DNA of 64,000 nt from Oscheius dolichura (taxonomy: Eukaryota; Nematoda; Chromadorea; Rhabditida; Rhabditidae): the NCBI GenBank assembly GCA_932521035.1, contig OW051495.1, positions 3,410,001 to 3,474,000 on the forward strand. The letters are read 5' to 3'. Both the position numbers and the translations under genes were made by a program. A model generated the notes under the pieces. That model did not search any database, was not told the origin of the DNA, and saw only the letters and a list, made by a program, of their open reading frames with translations. Below are positions 23,459 through 39,996 of the stretch, piece by piece (within the stretch, counting starts at the first letter, position 1; every line of letters starts with the position of its first letter).

Positions 23459-26095
23459 ATGGATCCGTACGAGGGAATGACCTTTGGCTATGGGAATGAG
23501 CCCATTCAAAGGAATTTCGATGTGTTTCAGCCGGAACCGGAAAGGGTCGACCACCGGGAGGAGGTGAGGTGAGACAACGCCCGTGGGAAGGGGGATGCGT
23601 CTCCCACGGCCCCTCTTTCCCATGGGTCTTTTTTGGACACTCAGCCCGCCCACCCCCAGCCTTTACACCCGGCCCCGAAGACGTCAATTTCACGTCTCGC
23701 CGCTCCCTGGATGGCTTCTGCCCTCCCCCGCTTTACAGTGTGCTCTGTCCTCCTCTGTCCCCCCATATAAGGGAGACTACCCCCAACCGGCCGAGTGACA
23801 TTCTCCTGGGGGTAGGTTCGATCTCTTATGAGTTTCCGGAACCAGTGAGGCCTACCGAAATGTGGCCCTCGACGCAACATTACTGGATGAGAAGGGGCCG
23901 GGTTTGATGGATTGTCTCTGGCCCCCTCCCGGCCGGCCGCGCTCCCTCCTCCTTTCCCACGCTCGTTTCCATCACAAAGAATCGCCGTTCCCACGCAAAC
24001 AAAAACGCGGAATGGTGTGAACGGACCGCCCAGGCTGCCCCCTTTATCCGTCGGCCTCCTCCCGTCTCCCACCCCACCCTGCTCCTCCTGTCCCTTGTCG
24101 GCCCCCTCCTCCTATCTTCCGTGTATAATTCCCAAGTTGCAAAGGGCTTTCTCTCGCTGCATTTCCTCTGTTCTTCTCACGAACTTTCGACTTTTCACGT
24201 AGTCGTCCGACTTTCAACCTTTTCCTCCGCCGTGTACCTCATTTCCCACAGTCGGCGGTAGGTCTGGGAATGTTTTCCCGGCGTTTCGTGTGAATATTCT
24301 CTATACTGTAGCCGTTTCTATTTCGAGCATCTCTGGTCTCTGATCAGGTACTTCAGCAAGGGGGATTCCCCCCTCTGCCCTCCAAAGGGGCATCCCCACC
24401 TGTCCAGGTGTACCGCGTTCTCCCAGTTGGCCAGCATCACTTCGGCACCCATCCGGCATACCTAATCTACAATCTAACAGAGGATGGTACCCCTTGCCGG
24501 CCTCCCTCCGAGCGTGACCCAATGTCCTCCTCGGCGGTAAACATTTTTGCCGCGACGTCGCTTTGCGTATTCCAAGCTTTACAATGGGGATCACCTAAAA
24601 AGCCCCCTAATTCTTCAGTGATCCACTCGAATTCTTCCTCCTGCTTACTAGGATCTAATTTACCTCCTCCTTGATCGAAATAACCCCCATAACCCTTGAT
24701 TCCCCCTCCATTTTCTCTCATTTTCGACAGTCCTAAATACTGACCAGTCCCATGAGTAATTCCTATTGTCTTTCGCCCTGTCCCAGTCTCCCGGGCCGAC
24801 CATTCCCCTCTTTCCAGAGTAATTCCACTGTTTCAGGATGTGGCAGACGTCTCCGCACCTCCAGTCGGAGTTACAGGTAACTCTCCGTCGTCTCGTTTCA
24901 CATTTTTCAGACCTTTCAGAACATGCTGTTGAACAATTCCCTGGTCAACAACACTCTCATGAATCACAATCAAGTTCTCCAGGCCATCGTGGCTTCTGCC
25001 GGAGGATCCAAGGTAAGAGTTCGTCTTTTATTTTCTTCTTTTTGGAGCACTTTCCAGGAATTTTTGGGGGTAAGCAAGTAGTAAGGAGATGAAATTCAAG
25101 TAAAACAGTGTTACTTTCACTGCTCCGCCTTTTCTTTTGGGCCGTAGCTTGGCATTTTGTTGAAATCCTCTTGATAATCAACATATAAGGCAGTACAGCT
25201 TGGGGAACACACCAAAACGACCAGTTCTTCTCTCTTTTGACGTTTTCCCCCGATTTTTGACGGACTGGCCTGATTGATGAACCTTAAACAACTTTCCTGA
25301 TACCCGTCACATCCAAGCGCAGTCCAAATTCTCGCGAGCTGCCCTGTCCTTCTCGTTTTTTAGTCATCTCTCGATAAAAAGGTACGAGTAATCGAATACA
25401 AATATGGGTCTGCCTGTCTTTTCCACATACTATTTCGTGAGAAAAGAATCCTTTCCAAATCCTCCCATAGCGGATGGGAACTTCTCCACGTCGGCTCTTC
25501 CCATCATAGCTTCCTTTCCAATTTAACCTTCGCTTGAGCTGCAACTGATTTTAGCGTTCTTTTCTTCGGGAGATTTCAATTTCGAAGGGGTTAGCTGTGA
25601 AATAGCATTACTTTGACTGTTGAACCGTTGTCCTCAAGTCCATTTTATAGTGAAAAATGGTCCAATTTTCAGGAAAGCGCCCTGGCACAGCTCACAAACC
25701 CTCACTCTTTGATAGCTACAACTTCAGCCGGTCTGAAAAACGTATGTTCCGCTCTTGGCTGCCTTCTATGTTCTCCTCTCTTTCAGACAATATCTCCCAT
25801 ACAACGATCTCCTCCCAGTTCACTCAAACGGAAACCAACACCAACAGAAACACCGACAAAAAGGAAATCGCCGGATAGGCCGGCCAACGGCGAGGAGAAC
25901 AGTGAGTCTTCCTATTCCTTTGGGGGACTGAGCTTCTTTGACACTGACAGGAACTGGGGATAACTGGAGTCTCTTTCAAATGAGTGTTGCTCGTGGTCTG
26001 GCCTCGCTTCGAAGAGGCCGTAACGATCTGCTCAAATGTAAAAAAAATTCCTACATTTCATAAGGCATCTGACTCATGCCAAGCTTGGACGACCT
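23459..26095 (+). CDS. Unrecognised multi-exon gene
   Basis: The 23459 exon follows a TTATTTTAGGGAGC acceptor-like site and encodes 35 codons (MDPYEGMTFGYGNEPIQRNF...) ending in phase 0 at GTGAGG (23563). Later exons near 24838-24876, 24911-25014, 25674-25742, 25788-25902 and 25951-26037 share one open frame: MWQTSPHLQSELQ, TFQNMLLNNSLVNNTLMNHN, QVLQAIVASAGGSK, ALAQLTNPHSLIATTSAG, a basic proline-rich stretch (RSPPSSLKRKPTPTETPTKR) and NWSLFQMSVARGLASLRR. The helical Asn-rich segment followed by a basic tail suggests a nuclear or scaffold protein. The link between the 23459 exon and the rest is out of phase if direct, so an exon is missing or there are two starts. The 3' end is not resolved. 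Confidence 0.45.
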
Positions 26096-26099
26096 GTAC

Positions 26100-27707
26100 C
26101 GATTCAAATTACTGATTTCCCATTTGAAGATGGTCATTAAGTAAGGAGTACAAGGAACAATACGTTTCTGGCGGATATTCCCCATCTCGTTGTGAGCCCC
26201 ACAGGGTATTATTGAATCTTACTACAGTAACCATGGGAACAATTTAAATTTCTGCTTGTAAACAACTTATAGGACCATACAGGACTCTTCCAGCAGTTTC
26301 CTTTTTGTTGAAAATGGACTTGGCAGAGTAACTCCTGGAAAAGGGACCAGTTCATCTAGGGATCCCTAATGGGGACAGAGACACTAGCCACTATCCTCTC
26401 ATCCTCCCCAATGAGTATCTTCCTGTGTTTGATAGTCTCTTTTTCTGTTAGATCCCCCATTCGCTTTGGGCCCCTCCTGTTGACGTAGCCTCCTAGAAGA
26501 GACCGAGAGCAGTCTTTTCCCACGATAATCGATGTCCGCCGCCGGGAGATCTTCTTTTTGGCTGAATTGTCTATCCTCTCTTCGACTGTGGAAATAGTTT
26601 CGAGAACAATACGCGAAAAAGGAACAATAGCAGCTGGATGGAGGGAAATGCGTCGTAAATTGACTTATTACGATAAGGGCAATGAAAGAAGTTTCCCTCA
26701 ATTGATGGGGCCAGCGAGGCGAGACTTTTGGGAAGGAGGACAGCCGGGTAAAGACAAACAGTCGGCCGGCGTCAGAAGAGCCGCGAAAGTGAGCCCATCG
26801 CGGATGCAGTCTCTCCTTTCCCATGACTCTTGATAGTCGGGAGGGGCAAAACAAAACGACTGACTCTAACAAGGCGGAAGGCTCTGGACAGTAATTGATG
26901 GTTGTGGAGCAGGAGGAGAGGCAGCGGCATTTCTGGGGTGGCCACAGGCAGCCGGGCTTACTGTCCTCCTCAAGAGGTGATAGCTTACTTTCTTGAACAA
27001 GATCACAGTATAATTCCTTTCTGTTTCTTCATGCTCACACTTATAAACTCTAGAAGACTCTTACCAGTCGATTAAAAGCGTTAGGCTGGCCATCGTCTCG
27101 CCCCCTGGCTTTTCTTCCAGATTTCGAACAAATACGCCTCTCCACTAAAAATGTTCCTTACTCCAAATATATCAAGGAAATGAGCAGAGGAGGACTATTT
27201 GTTGGCGAGAAGAGGATCGTCTTCAGCTGGTGTCCTCACCATACACAACGATTACTCAAGAGGGTCATCCGATCATCAGCTGGCGCATTCTAATCCACCG
27301 AGCAAACAGCTACCAATTATCCAATACAATACTGTTCTACTCATTCTCCTGCTAACTTTCCCCTTTCTGGAGAGAAGAAAGCTCAAGAAAGACGAGACGG
27401 CCGCTCATTAGGCGCGCTACCGTATCCGAAGCCTGCGCGGCCTGACACTCTTGCCCCGATCGCCCAACTCCAAGTTCTACTCCGAGTTACGAAATATAGA
27501 AATGTATAAAAGTAATAAAAAAGGAGGAGGAGGATAGAAATCTACCGTCTCTCGGAAATTGACGTCGGGAAGACGTCTGCGATTGGCCGTTGGCTGCCTG
27601 CCCCGCCCTCCTTGTCGGCCCTCGGCGCGGGAGAATCCCACAGTTAGATCCTCTCTGTGCTGCTATCCTCGGTTCCCATCCCACACTCTTGCCGGGAGAT
27701 TCCCGCC
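26100..27707. other. Intergenic stretch upstream of the CSL gene; no gene seen
   Basis: The longest minus-strand open frame (26399-26872) has no splice signals or domain-like pattern. The last 200 bp are GC-rich and probably carry the CSL gene promoter and 5' UTR. Confidence 0.5.
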
Positions 27708-31023
<3,316 letters not shown>

Positions 31024-31254
31024 CCAGCCCCGTGCCCCCCTCCCGAGTTGTTCCCAGTTCCCATAATTTTATTGTCTATTATTATTATTTATATCGGATG
31101 GTTCCCGCTCATATTACATAAATATTTATTGTTTCGGTCTATTTTTTATTCTGGTCGGGGGGCGTGGGAGGGAACAAAGAGAGAAAAACGATGTGAAGAG
31201 AGTGATCCACGGCCCGGTTGCTATGGTGATTTTTCATTCTTCGCTCTCGGTCGA

Positions 31255-33468
31255 ATGCACTCCGGGTCGCCAGGTAAGCCTCTTGAACCAGTATCCTCTA
31301 TCAAAAATTGTTTCGAACAACACAAAAAGGTAATATTTTCTCGTTTTTTGGCCCATTATGTTCATTGATCAGTCCTTAGGTGATAAGTGGAAGCAAATGG
31401 ACAGTTTGGTCCAACTTTTATGATTTTTACCCATTTTTATTATTTTCAACCTTTCTAGTTGAACTATGTTTTTGAGGAACAGAAATCCTTAAACCCCCCA
31501 ATAAAGTCTTATGTGTCGAGGAATATTAGAAATTCCAGCCCGGCCGACATATTCCCGCCTCCGAACGGGAATCCTGGCCATCACCCCCGGCGACAAATGT
31601 AAGACCTATTGCAAAGGGGCCACCTGTAAATACTGTCTGCCATCAAAGTTGGAGAAAGATGCCATTCCTGGCTTGTACAGCTCGTGGTAAGAGAGGATCA
31701 TTTCCAACAGACCAGCCTCAGGGTGACGGACAAGCTGCTAGCCATGGCCCGCCTTCCAGTCGACTTGGATGCCGTCATCCAGCACTTCAAAAGGTTCTTC
31801 CGCTTTTCTCTTTTATTTTTGACAATTCTAGTCAGGGAATAAAGACGGTAATCAATCTGCAAGAGGCGGGAGAACACGGCTTCTGTGGGAGTGGCGTGGG
31901 CCCGTCCGGCTTCAGCTATGACCCGGAGCTGCTGATGGCCAATGACAGTAGGTGCCTCCTCCCTGCCTTCCCAGCTATTCCCAGTCTTTTATTTCAATTT
32001 CCCGATGCCCGACTTCAACGGCTGCGAGCCGGAACGTCTCCTGGAGATCTGTAAAGCAGTGAGCAGCCGGCTGGAATGCGGCAAGGTGGCCATCCACTGC
32101 CACGCAGGGCACGGCCGGACAGGGATGGTCATCGCGGCTACTCTGATGTTCTCGAATAAAATGACGGCCTACCAGGCGGTGGAAGTGGTCAGGGGCAGTC
32201 GGTAGGAGGGCACTTTGCGGGTGTTTAGAGCCGTCTTTTTGCAGGGCAAAGGCTGTTCAGTCCTCGGACCAGGTGGAGGCCCTGAACGCGTTGGAATGTC
32301 TCCTACGAGCCGGTGGGGGCGACGTCATCCCCCGAGAAAAGTGTACCAGTTGTGCCGAGTACGTGGGCTACAGCAGCCGCTTCCTGGACAGGTCGGCCAT
32401 CCGCCTCTACGGCCGTGTGCCTTGTGTGGGTCCCGCCATAAAAGGGGAGGAGACAGTCCCTGTTCAGGTGATCTATATCGGAGTGATCACAGTTCTGAAG
32501 GCCTCTTGGGAACAGGTGGAGATCACATTTCGTCCCGGAGAGCCAGGCGCCCGGATCTTTTTGGTCCTTTGTGAGCATGCCATCCAGCCGCCCTTCGACG
32601 CGGAGGAGGCCTCGCTCCGTCTCGCGAGGGGTCCCCTGGTGGCCCAGAAGGAATACAACCAAATGATAGCAGACGGTTGCTCTCTCACCAATTTACAAAC
32701 TTTCCTCCAGGTGTGTGTGTGACCCCGAGGGAAAACAAAACACGGCTGTCCCCCACTGACAAATTGTCTCCGTCGTTTTTCAGTCGATGGATCTCGTGGC
32801 TGTCCTCCGATTTCTGCACTTCTTCCTGGCGACGGCCTTCCACCAGTTGACCACCTCCAGACAAGCCAAGCGGTTCCTGGCCGGAGTACAGGAAAATGCC
32901 TCTGAGGTAGGGATTTATGGGCTTCCGCCGTCTGCCTAGGTTATGCATTTCGTGATCCGGGCTCCGTTCTGCCCCTATTGTTTTCTGTCTTCGCGTGACT
33001 GTGGCTAGAGATTGTAGCCACCCCCAATTGGAGGAGGGGGAATGGAGACAATTTACAAAATGCAAAACAATCTTCTGGAACTTCCGCGGAGCCGCGAAAT
33101 GGAGCCCTTTTGACAAACTTGAAACTTTACCCGAGATAAGAAAAATGAGAGAAGAGGATGCTTGGAAGTTGTTCCACCACAATTCATTAACTTCCAAAAG
33201 GGGGAAACACCAAAAGAGCCTCGAGAAGAGGATGTTTAGGGGTCCCTCCAGAGTTTTTGTCTTGGCCTAAACAATCTTTTTCGTCTTTCAGGACTGGGGC
33301 CAGTGTCTCGCCCTCCTCTGCTGGCTGTGTGCCCGGCTGCCCGCGGAACTCCTCGCCCCCGTCAGCCGACTCATCTCGGACGCCCTGGTCCACTCCACCG
33401 AGCTGACGGAAGCCATCCGCCGAGTGGCCAGGGAACTGCGGGAAGTTGTTGCGCATAGTCCCCCCTAA
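31255..33468 (+). CDS. PTPDC1-like cysteine phosphatase
   Basis: Eight exons (31255-31273, 31539-31686, 31722-31793, 31832-31947, 31985-32201, 32245-32710, 32784-32906, 33292-33468) join in phase to 445 residues. An N-terminal cysteine-rich segment (RPTYSRLRTGILAITPG, then CKTYCKGATCKYC) leads to GLYSSWVTDKLLAMARLP and GIKTVINLQEAGEHGFCG. The catalytic loop is AIHCHAGHGRTGM (nucleophile Cys in HCxxGxxR, intact Arg), followed by MTAYQAVEVVRGSRAKAVQS. This is the arrangement of vertebrate PTPDC1, a phosphatase associated with centrosome and cilium length. The C-terminal 220 residues are less conserved. It is predicted active; the substrate is unknown. An AATAAA lies near 33712. Confidence 0.88.
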
Positions 33469-34860
33469 TGTTTATGTGTGGGCACATAAACCAAAAGACA
33501 GCTGTGACCTCCTCTTTGGGAACAGCCGCCCTTCGGTTTCGGGCCACGCCTCCCTGCTCGGAGGAGCACAACAGGGCATCCTGGCCCCCGAACCCAGCTG
33601 ACTTTCCTCTCATTACCTTCTCGTCCCCTTGATTTATCCCTGTCCTCCCCCTCTGCTTCACTTATCGTCCGGTCCTCCCCTGCCTGTGATTCTTGTCTGT
33701 GATCTGCCTCTGAATAAATCTGTCATAGAAGTGGTCCCCCCCCCCCCCTTGATCCTCTCCTCCCTTACGTCAGTTTCCTAATCACAATACAAGGGCTTCC
33801 CGTTCCCCCCTTGGCCATCCTCCCCTGTTCAAAGTTCCTTTTTTTCATCTTCAAAGTCTTCAAATTTCGTTTTCCGAGCCGCCGGCCGTTTGACAAAACA
33901 CGACAGGAATTCATGGCACTTTACATATTTGCCCCCCGGCTTCCTCATAGCCTCCTCCCTTGATTTATTCCACAATTGGAGAGGGGGGAGCCCATTCCGC
34001 CCCCACCTCCCCTGTCTATTTATGCAGATTCACTCCCCAGCAAGTGATGCCATATTTGGCCGGGCGATTTAAAGAAAAGCTCAGGGAGAGAGGCTCGTCG
34101 CCGTGTGTGTCGTAGATCTCCCCTTCTTCTCGTCTCCTGATCATTGAGGCTCTCCTTCTCTCCCTTAGGCGCCGACTTCCAAGCTTTGATTAGTCCATAA
34201 AAGAGGCCACATTATTCGCTATTTTCACTCTCGAACATTTGTTTTCTCGGCTAAAGAAAATAACTCATTTGCACGAAAATTTCTTTCTTCTAAGCAATAA
34301 CAATTTTTTTGGGGAGGAAGAGAGCACGAAGGGCAGGGACGCCGGGAAAAGGGCTGGCCACCTTAGGCCACAGGGGACAGGAGACAGGCCAGGAAACGTA
34401 TTCCTCTAAGCAAATGTTACAGTACTCTTGGTCGTACTTCCCTGTGAGACCCAAATAGACCGTCGTCCCAGCAGCTTCCTCTCTCACTTGGCTCCTCCCT
34501 AGTCCAAAATTTAGCCCCACGAGGCCGTTGTACTGGTTTGGACTCATTTGCGAAGCATGACGTCCTCTGTTTCCCGCGTCTCCGAAGACCAGTCGAGGGC
34601 ATCATCTTAGCCCGGGCCTCATGAAATATTTTGCTCTTTTTCTTCCCGGAGTCGACCACCCGTTCCCTCTGATCTGATTACTGCTCTCTCCAGACATCCA
34701 GGGGCCTCCTCCCCTGCCCAAAACAAGGCTCAGCCCCCTGAGCCCCTTCCGGTAGTCCATCAAAGTCATCCAATTGCTACCTGCCTCCCCTTGCCTCCCC
34801 CTCCCCCCTTTCTTTGAACGGCCGTCTCCCGAATAACCTGTCGTTTTGGCTCCCCCATTG
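33469..34860. other. Intergenic stretch; no gene seen
   Basis: It holds the PTPDC1-like 3' end, a 13-base poly-C run at 33736-33748 and the bestrophin upstream region. Minus-strand open frames show no splice-supported coding pattern. Confidence 0.5.
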
Positions 34861-37826
34861 ATGACGGTGTCCTACACCCTTGCCGTCAGTTCCAGCAACT
34901 TCAAGAGCTTCTTCAAACTCCTCTTTCGATGGCGAGGCAGCGTCTGGAAGGTGAGTCGGCATTCGAAATAGAGGGGGCAGACAATTTGTCGCCCCCAGAT
35001 CACCGGGAAGATCTTTGTCCGTCGAGTCAAACATCACGATTGGCCTGTGCTTAAACTTTTTGGGGAGAAGACGCCATCCTCCTCGAGAGGTGTCTCTTCT
35101 GCTGGTAATTCAACCCGGCCCTATTTACTGCTGTTCCCCTTCGGCCTCTTTCTCACCGGTGGCTTGATCTCCCCGGCCGGCCACACCAATCCGTCACTTG
35201 TGACACAACATTACAGCCGAATTAACCCGCCAACTCGTCAAAAATCCCCGTTCAGGTGCGCGTTCCTTGAATTATCCTCCGGCTGAACTGGCAGCCATTG
35301 TACACCTCCCCCACTATCAATATTGCCCGGGGGCCCCTAATCGCCCGACTGACAGCCTCTTTTTGCCCCCTTTTGATTGTTGCTCGGCGAGGGATCAGAA
35401 GGCCGAGGGCTCCTGTCCTTTTCGGGAAGGGTCACCCCCGGTGTACTAGGAGCAATTGAGACGACGGAGAGAGAGATTTAGGCGGTCATGGGACAACTGC
35501 TGATATGGACAGGAGCCTTCCTGATGATCTCCTGTGTCTACCGCTATGTGCTCGACGAACAACAGCAAAGGTCAGTCCGGCGAGGGTCCTTTCCCGGAGG
35601 TAGAGGCTCCTGAGATTGAGTCTCAATCCCGCCGGCTAACTTCATTTACCCTTCTGGATTCACTTCACTGCCAGGAGGAAATACACGGCACACCGGGGCA
35701 GAAAAAGACTCCTCCCGAGGGGGGCCAAAGGTCTCCTCTCCTCCGGGAGGAAGGACAGATTCCATGGCTAATTGAGCAGACGGAAACGACATGAGTTGTA
35801 CGCGGGGCTTCCGATTGGGGAGGATGAGAAGAGAGACCAAAAAGTGACGAGATGTTTCAGCGTCTTCGAGAGCCTCGTCAAATACCTCGACTCCAAGCTC
35901 GACTCCAACATCCCCCTCACCTTCATGCTCGGCTTCTTCGTCTCCTTCGTCGTCGGCCGGTGGGGGTCGATACTGAACGGGATCGGCTGGATAGAAGACA
36001 CCGCCAGTCTGTTCTGCACCTATATACGAGGACACGACGGAGAGACGAGATCACTGAAGAGGACACTCGTTCGGTATATGGTACTCACACAGGCACTCGT
36101 CCTGAGGGACATCTCCATCCAGGTCAGGAAGCGGTTCCCAACGATGGACACCCTAGCCGCATCGGGTAAAATTTGTCTTTTTGGGATTAGGACAACATAT
36201 TTTAGGACTGATGACAGAGGAGGAGATGGACATTTTGGAGAAAATAAAAGACCCCTATAGTCGGTTGGAGATGTTCCCGTTCTGTCTCTAATAAGATGAA
36301 TTCCAGATACTGGGCACCCATCCAATGGGCTATTGAGATTATATACGATTGTAAAGGCGATGGGAAGATAGAGAGTTTCTATGTGATGACAAAAATAATC
36401 GAGGAGATCAGTAAATTCCGCCACGGGCTGTCCTCCCTCCTCAAATATGACTGGGTAGGTCATCCTCGTGGGAGATAGTAGAGCCTGGTTCTAGGTGCCG
36501 GTTCCCTTGGTTTATCCACAGGTCGTCTTTCTGGCCGTCCGCTTCTATTTTGTCATATGTCTCATCGGACGGCAGTTCATCGTTACGGGTCCGAAACCGA
36601 GCGGGGTAAGTGAGAGACGCGGTCAGAGCAAAAGGGTTTAGATCGATCTCTGGCTCCCTGTCACAACTCAGGTCCAATTCATAGTGTACATGGGGTGGAT
36701 GAAAGTGGCTGAGGCACTTCTAAACCCACTCGGAGAGGACGACGAGTAAGTTTTGTCTTTTATTCTATAAAATGAGTACTGCTTCAGTGATCTCGAGAGT
36801 AACTACATCATCGACAAGAATCTCATTGTAAGCGGCCTCTCCTTTTATAGGAAAATGCTTTTAGACGGGTTACTCGATGGTGGAGGAGCACCTTCAGAAG
36901 AGGCCGCTGCTGAGGAAGGATAGCTTCCCCGGCGTGGACAAAGTCGCCCCTCTGTACTCTCTGGAAAGTGCCGAGCGGTCTGTCCATCCTCTCCTGGGAA
37001 GCGCAGCCAAGATAAAGTATCCCATCCTCTTGTTATTCTTTATAGACCAATTCAGCCTCGTCCGGGGACGGAAGGAGATAGTGATGACACCGCATAAGAA
37101 CAAACTGAGCGAGATGCCCCAGCAGGATCAGAAGACGATGCTGCGAAGGGTGTGCGTCCGGTCGCACAATGCCCGCCACGCGCAGCAGAGGAACCAGGAG
37201 AGGAAGAACAGCCCGGACTCGTGTCTCAACCGAGTCCGCTCCACCTCCAGGTACTTTGTTGTCTCTTCCGGGGAATGGCAGATTAGATCAGTTTGTTATT
37301 GTCATCCATTTTAAGGGCAGACTTGAGCTACATTCCCCTTTACGAGAAGTAAGTGTCTGGTGTGCTCGCTTGTCGTGTCGTGGCCCGCTCCTCCTCCCAT
37401 CCCCCATAATTTAAGGAATTCCAGTGGCAGACAGCGGAATGGAAACGACGAGCCCTGGAGGCGAGGGAACTCGCAGCCGCCGAAGGAGACGACGGCCGCC
37501 GTCACCACAAACTTCACCGGCCGGGGTGAGAACTTTGAGCTGTTCGTTTGATCCAAAATGAGGACACATTTAGGCTCGGTAGTGTGAGGCAAGAGGTAAG
37601 AGAATGTGAATGAGAGAATGATCTAACCGCGAGTTTTGTGGGGCGTGTCTTGGCCGAGAATAACCCTTTGCCGTGGCTTCTACACTCTTCCCCCGGCCCA
37701 TAGAGTACTCATCCTTCCGCTTCAGATCCATCGTCCAGCCCTCCGCCTGCCCCACCGGCCCCGCCACCTCTCCCTCCCATCGGCCGAAACTGCTCCGTCA
37801 CCCCGATACAGATAGACAACCAGTGA
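34861..37826 (+). CDS. Bestrophin chloride channel
   Basis: Thirteen exons (34861-34950, 35482-35570, 35780-36165, 36206-36278, 36307-36454, 36495-36605, 36672-36745, 36788-36827, 36865-37016, 37056-37250, 37316-37348, 37416-37525, 37726-37826) give 533 residues. The N-terminus [20 protein letters not shown] and [11 protein letters not shown] are classic. The pore neck IPLTFMLGF keeps the Ile/Phe/Phe positions of human BEST1 (I76, F80, F84). [33 protein letters not shown] and the acidic calcium clasp [16 protein letters not shown] are present. Bestrophins are pentameric, calcium-gated anion channels. The usual RWW after the neck is RWG here. The C-terminal 200 residues are basic, then proline-rich ([13 protein letters not shown]). 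Exons 11-13 are chosen by phase and are the least certain. Confidence 0.92.
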
Positions 37827-37931
37827 ACAGAGGACATTCCACGATACAAAAACGGGACAAAATGCACGAGGATTCTGACCAAAGACACTTATTTTTTTTA
37901 AACTTTTTATGTGATAAAAGAATATTTATGA

Positions 37932-39996
37932 CTAGTTGCGTTTCTGTTTGACTGGGGACGCCCGGATGAAGAGGCAAGAGAAAAGCCTATAGAGGAGGTA
38001 GAGACTGGCGAAGATGGCCGCAAATAGAGCTCCGAAGACATCCAAATTGAAATAGACTATCGTATTCAGACGGGAACCCTGGAACTCTCGTTTTTAAAGG
38101 GGGTGGGAGGTTACCTGGACGTGGAGCTCCTCCAGCACCCCGTGTTTTATGGCAAACTCTGTCCACTTGACGAGTCGCTCCTCGGGGGAGAAGGGCTTCT
38201 CCGTCATCAGTTTCTGCATCCTCAAGGCGTTCTTCTTATACCTGAAACAAGGAGGATACTGTTAGAGGAGAACCGCTTACCTGTCGTCTCCTAGGATGAT
38301 GTTCACCGTATCGAAAAGAACGTCCTCCTTTAGATCTCTCTTCAAGATGACCTGAAAGAGACGATTGGCTTTATAAAGAAGGGAGGAGCACCTTGCCAAC
38401 TCCTCTCCTCTCCACGTTTCTGGCGTTTCTAAACTGGTCGGCGAAGATGGGGATAACAATAACGGGAACGCCTCGAAGGAGGGCCTCGGTCAGGCCATTC
38501 AATCCCCCGTGCATGATGAACAGTTTTATCCGGGGATGTGCGAGGATATCGTTCTGGGGCAGCCACTCCACCAGGTCCACGTTGGTTATGTCCGAGAAGT
38601 ACTTGTTGCTCACCGTATCACCTGCAATATGTCTTCTTCTCTCAAAAAGAAATAAGAAACCTTTGGATATTTTGACGAGAAAATGATAGTTGGCCATCCG
38701 TCGGATAAGTGAGGCGATCGCCCCTTTCTTCGTCTCGTCCAGGGCATGGAATTGGGCAATCGAGCCGAGGGAGAAGATAATCAGCCCATCTCTGCCCTTC
38801 TCCATGATTTCATTGAACCGTTGGCTTAACGGCTGTGGCTTTTTCACCCCTAGTCCTCCGATGTAGATGGTCTTGTGGATGATTGGCCGGGGCAGGTCGA
38901 ACATCTCATCAGCGTTGACAAAGCACAGACTGCTGTTAGCAGCGATCTCCCGAACATTCGGGAAGTTCGGAGAGACATGGCGGCGGAATACCTTATCTAG
39001 GAGTGAGGAACAACGGAAGAGGGAGGATACCTCAGTAGTTAGGTCTGTCCCCTTTCTGTGGATAGCAATCGTCCCGAGGTACATATAAAGATTGAAGGCT
39101 CTGTCCCAGAAAGACATCTGGTCACTGTTGTCGTTCTCCTCGATGGTCGGCACATAGGAGACAGGAGCCGGGATACCTTGACAGAAAACTATGAATAAAA
39201 GGGAGAGAGTTACCCAAGTTGTAACTAACAGCATCCATTAGGGGTGTCGTGGAGATCCAGAGGATGTTCTTGATCCCCAAGTATTGGAGGACACCCAGCC
39301 CACAGAAGTCGATCTGTTCTGTGAAGGCCACGTCGAACCCGTACTCTTTTAGCCCTTCCAGTTCGGACTTTCGCTTCATTAGAGCTGAAATAACGAAAAT
39401 AAGAAAGAGAAGAAGAACCAACAGTCGCACATGGAGGCGATGGAATATTCAAAGTCCCAGCGATCTTGGAAACTCAGTCGATCCGTCTGTAGGAGGTATT
39501 CATCCGCTCCGAGAAGCCCTTCCTCGAACTCCTTGCCTAGAGGGAGTCGATGTTGCCGCGGGAATCAGAGACACGAACTCACTGATTGCCTTCATGTGAA
39601 CGACCTTGGCCAGACTAATTCCCTTGAAGGCGCTTGCCCCGGTGTGATATTCCGGGATGAAGACTGTCTGTAAATGGGGAATAGCCAGGGAATATGGGAC
39701 TCCCATCTCTCCATTTGGCAACAAAGATTGCTTTTGGCTATCAAACATAATGAAAAGGGGGAGCCTTCTAGAACAGGATAGCGCTCCCTGGCAGATGTCT
39801 TTGGGTCAAGCTCTATGCTCAATTTTAGAAGGGTCATAAAAGTGATAGTATGGCCTACCACATCGTGTCCGGCAGCGGCGAGGGTGTCGGCAATCCGCCC
39901 ATTTGAGATGATATGACTGATGGAGATGGAGGGGCTGTAGACGAGGATCTTGGCGGCCTGGACGAGGGACAGGAGGGACAAGAAGACGGGGAGCAT
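37932..39996 (-). CDS. UDP-glucuronosyl/glucosyltransferase
   Basis: Read right to left, the ATG at 39996 opens a signal peptide (MLPVFLSLLSLVQAAKILVY) and the N-terminal acceptor fold (SHIISNGRIADTLAAAGHDV). The donor signature follows: VEWLPQNDILAHPRIKLFIM, HGGLNGLTEALLRGVPVIVI and PIFADQFRNARNVERRGVGK, then RDLKEDVLFDTVNIILGDDR, YKKNALRMQKLMTEKPFSPE and a C-terminal membrane helix (FGALFAAIFASLYLLYRLF) with a basic cytosolic tail. Family members sit in the ER membrane with a lumenal active site and conjugate sugars to xenobiotics, sterols and other lipophiles. Several introns of about 35-45 bp are clear in the 3' half (for example 38242-38281); exact joins in 39.2-39.75 kb were not fully resolved. 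Confidence 0.88.

Noticed and set aside
26399..26872. Minus-strand open frame of 157 codons
   Set aside because: No domain pattern, no paired splice sites and no codon-like composition; likely chance.
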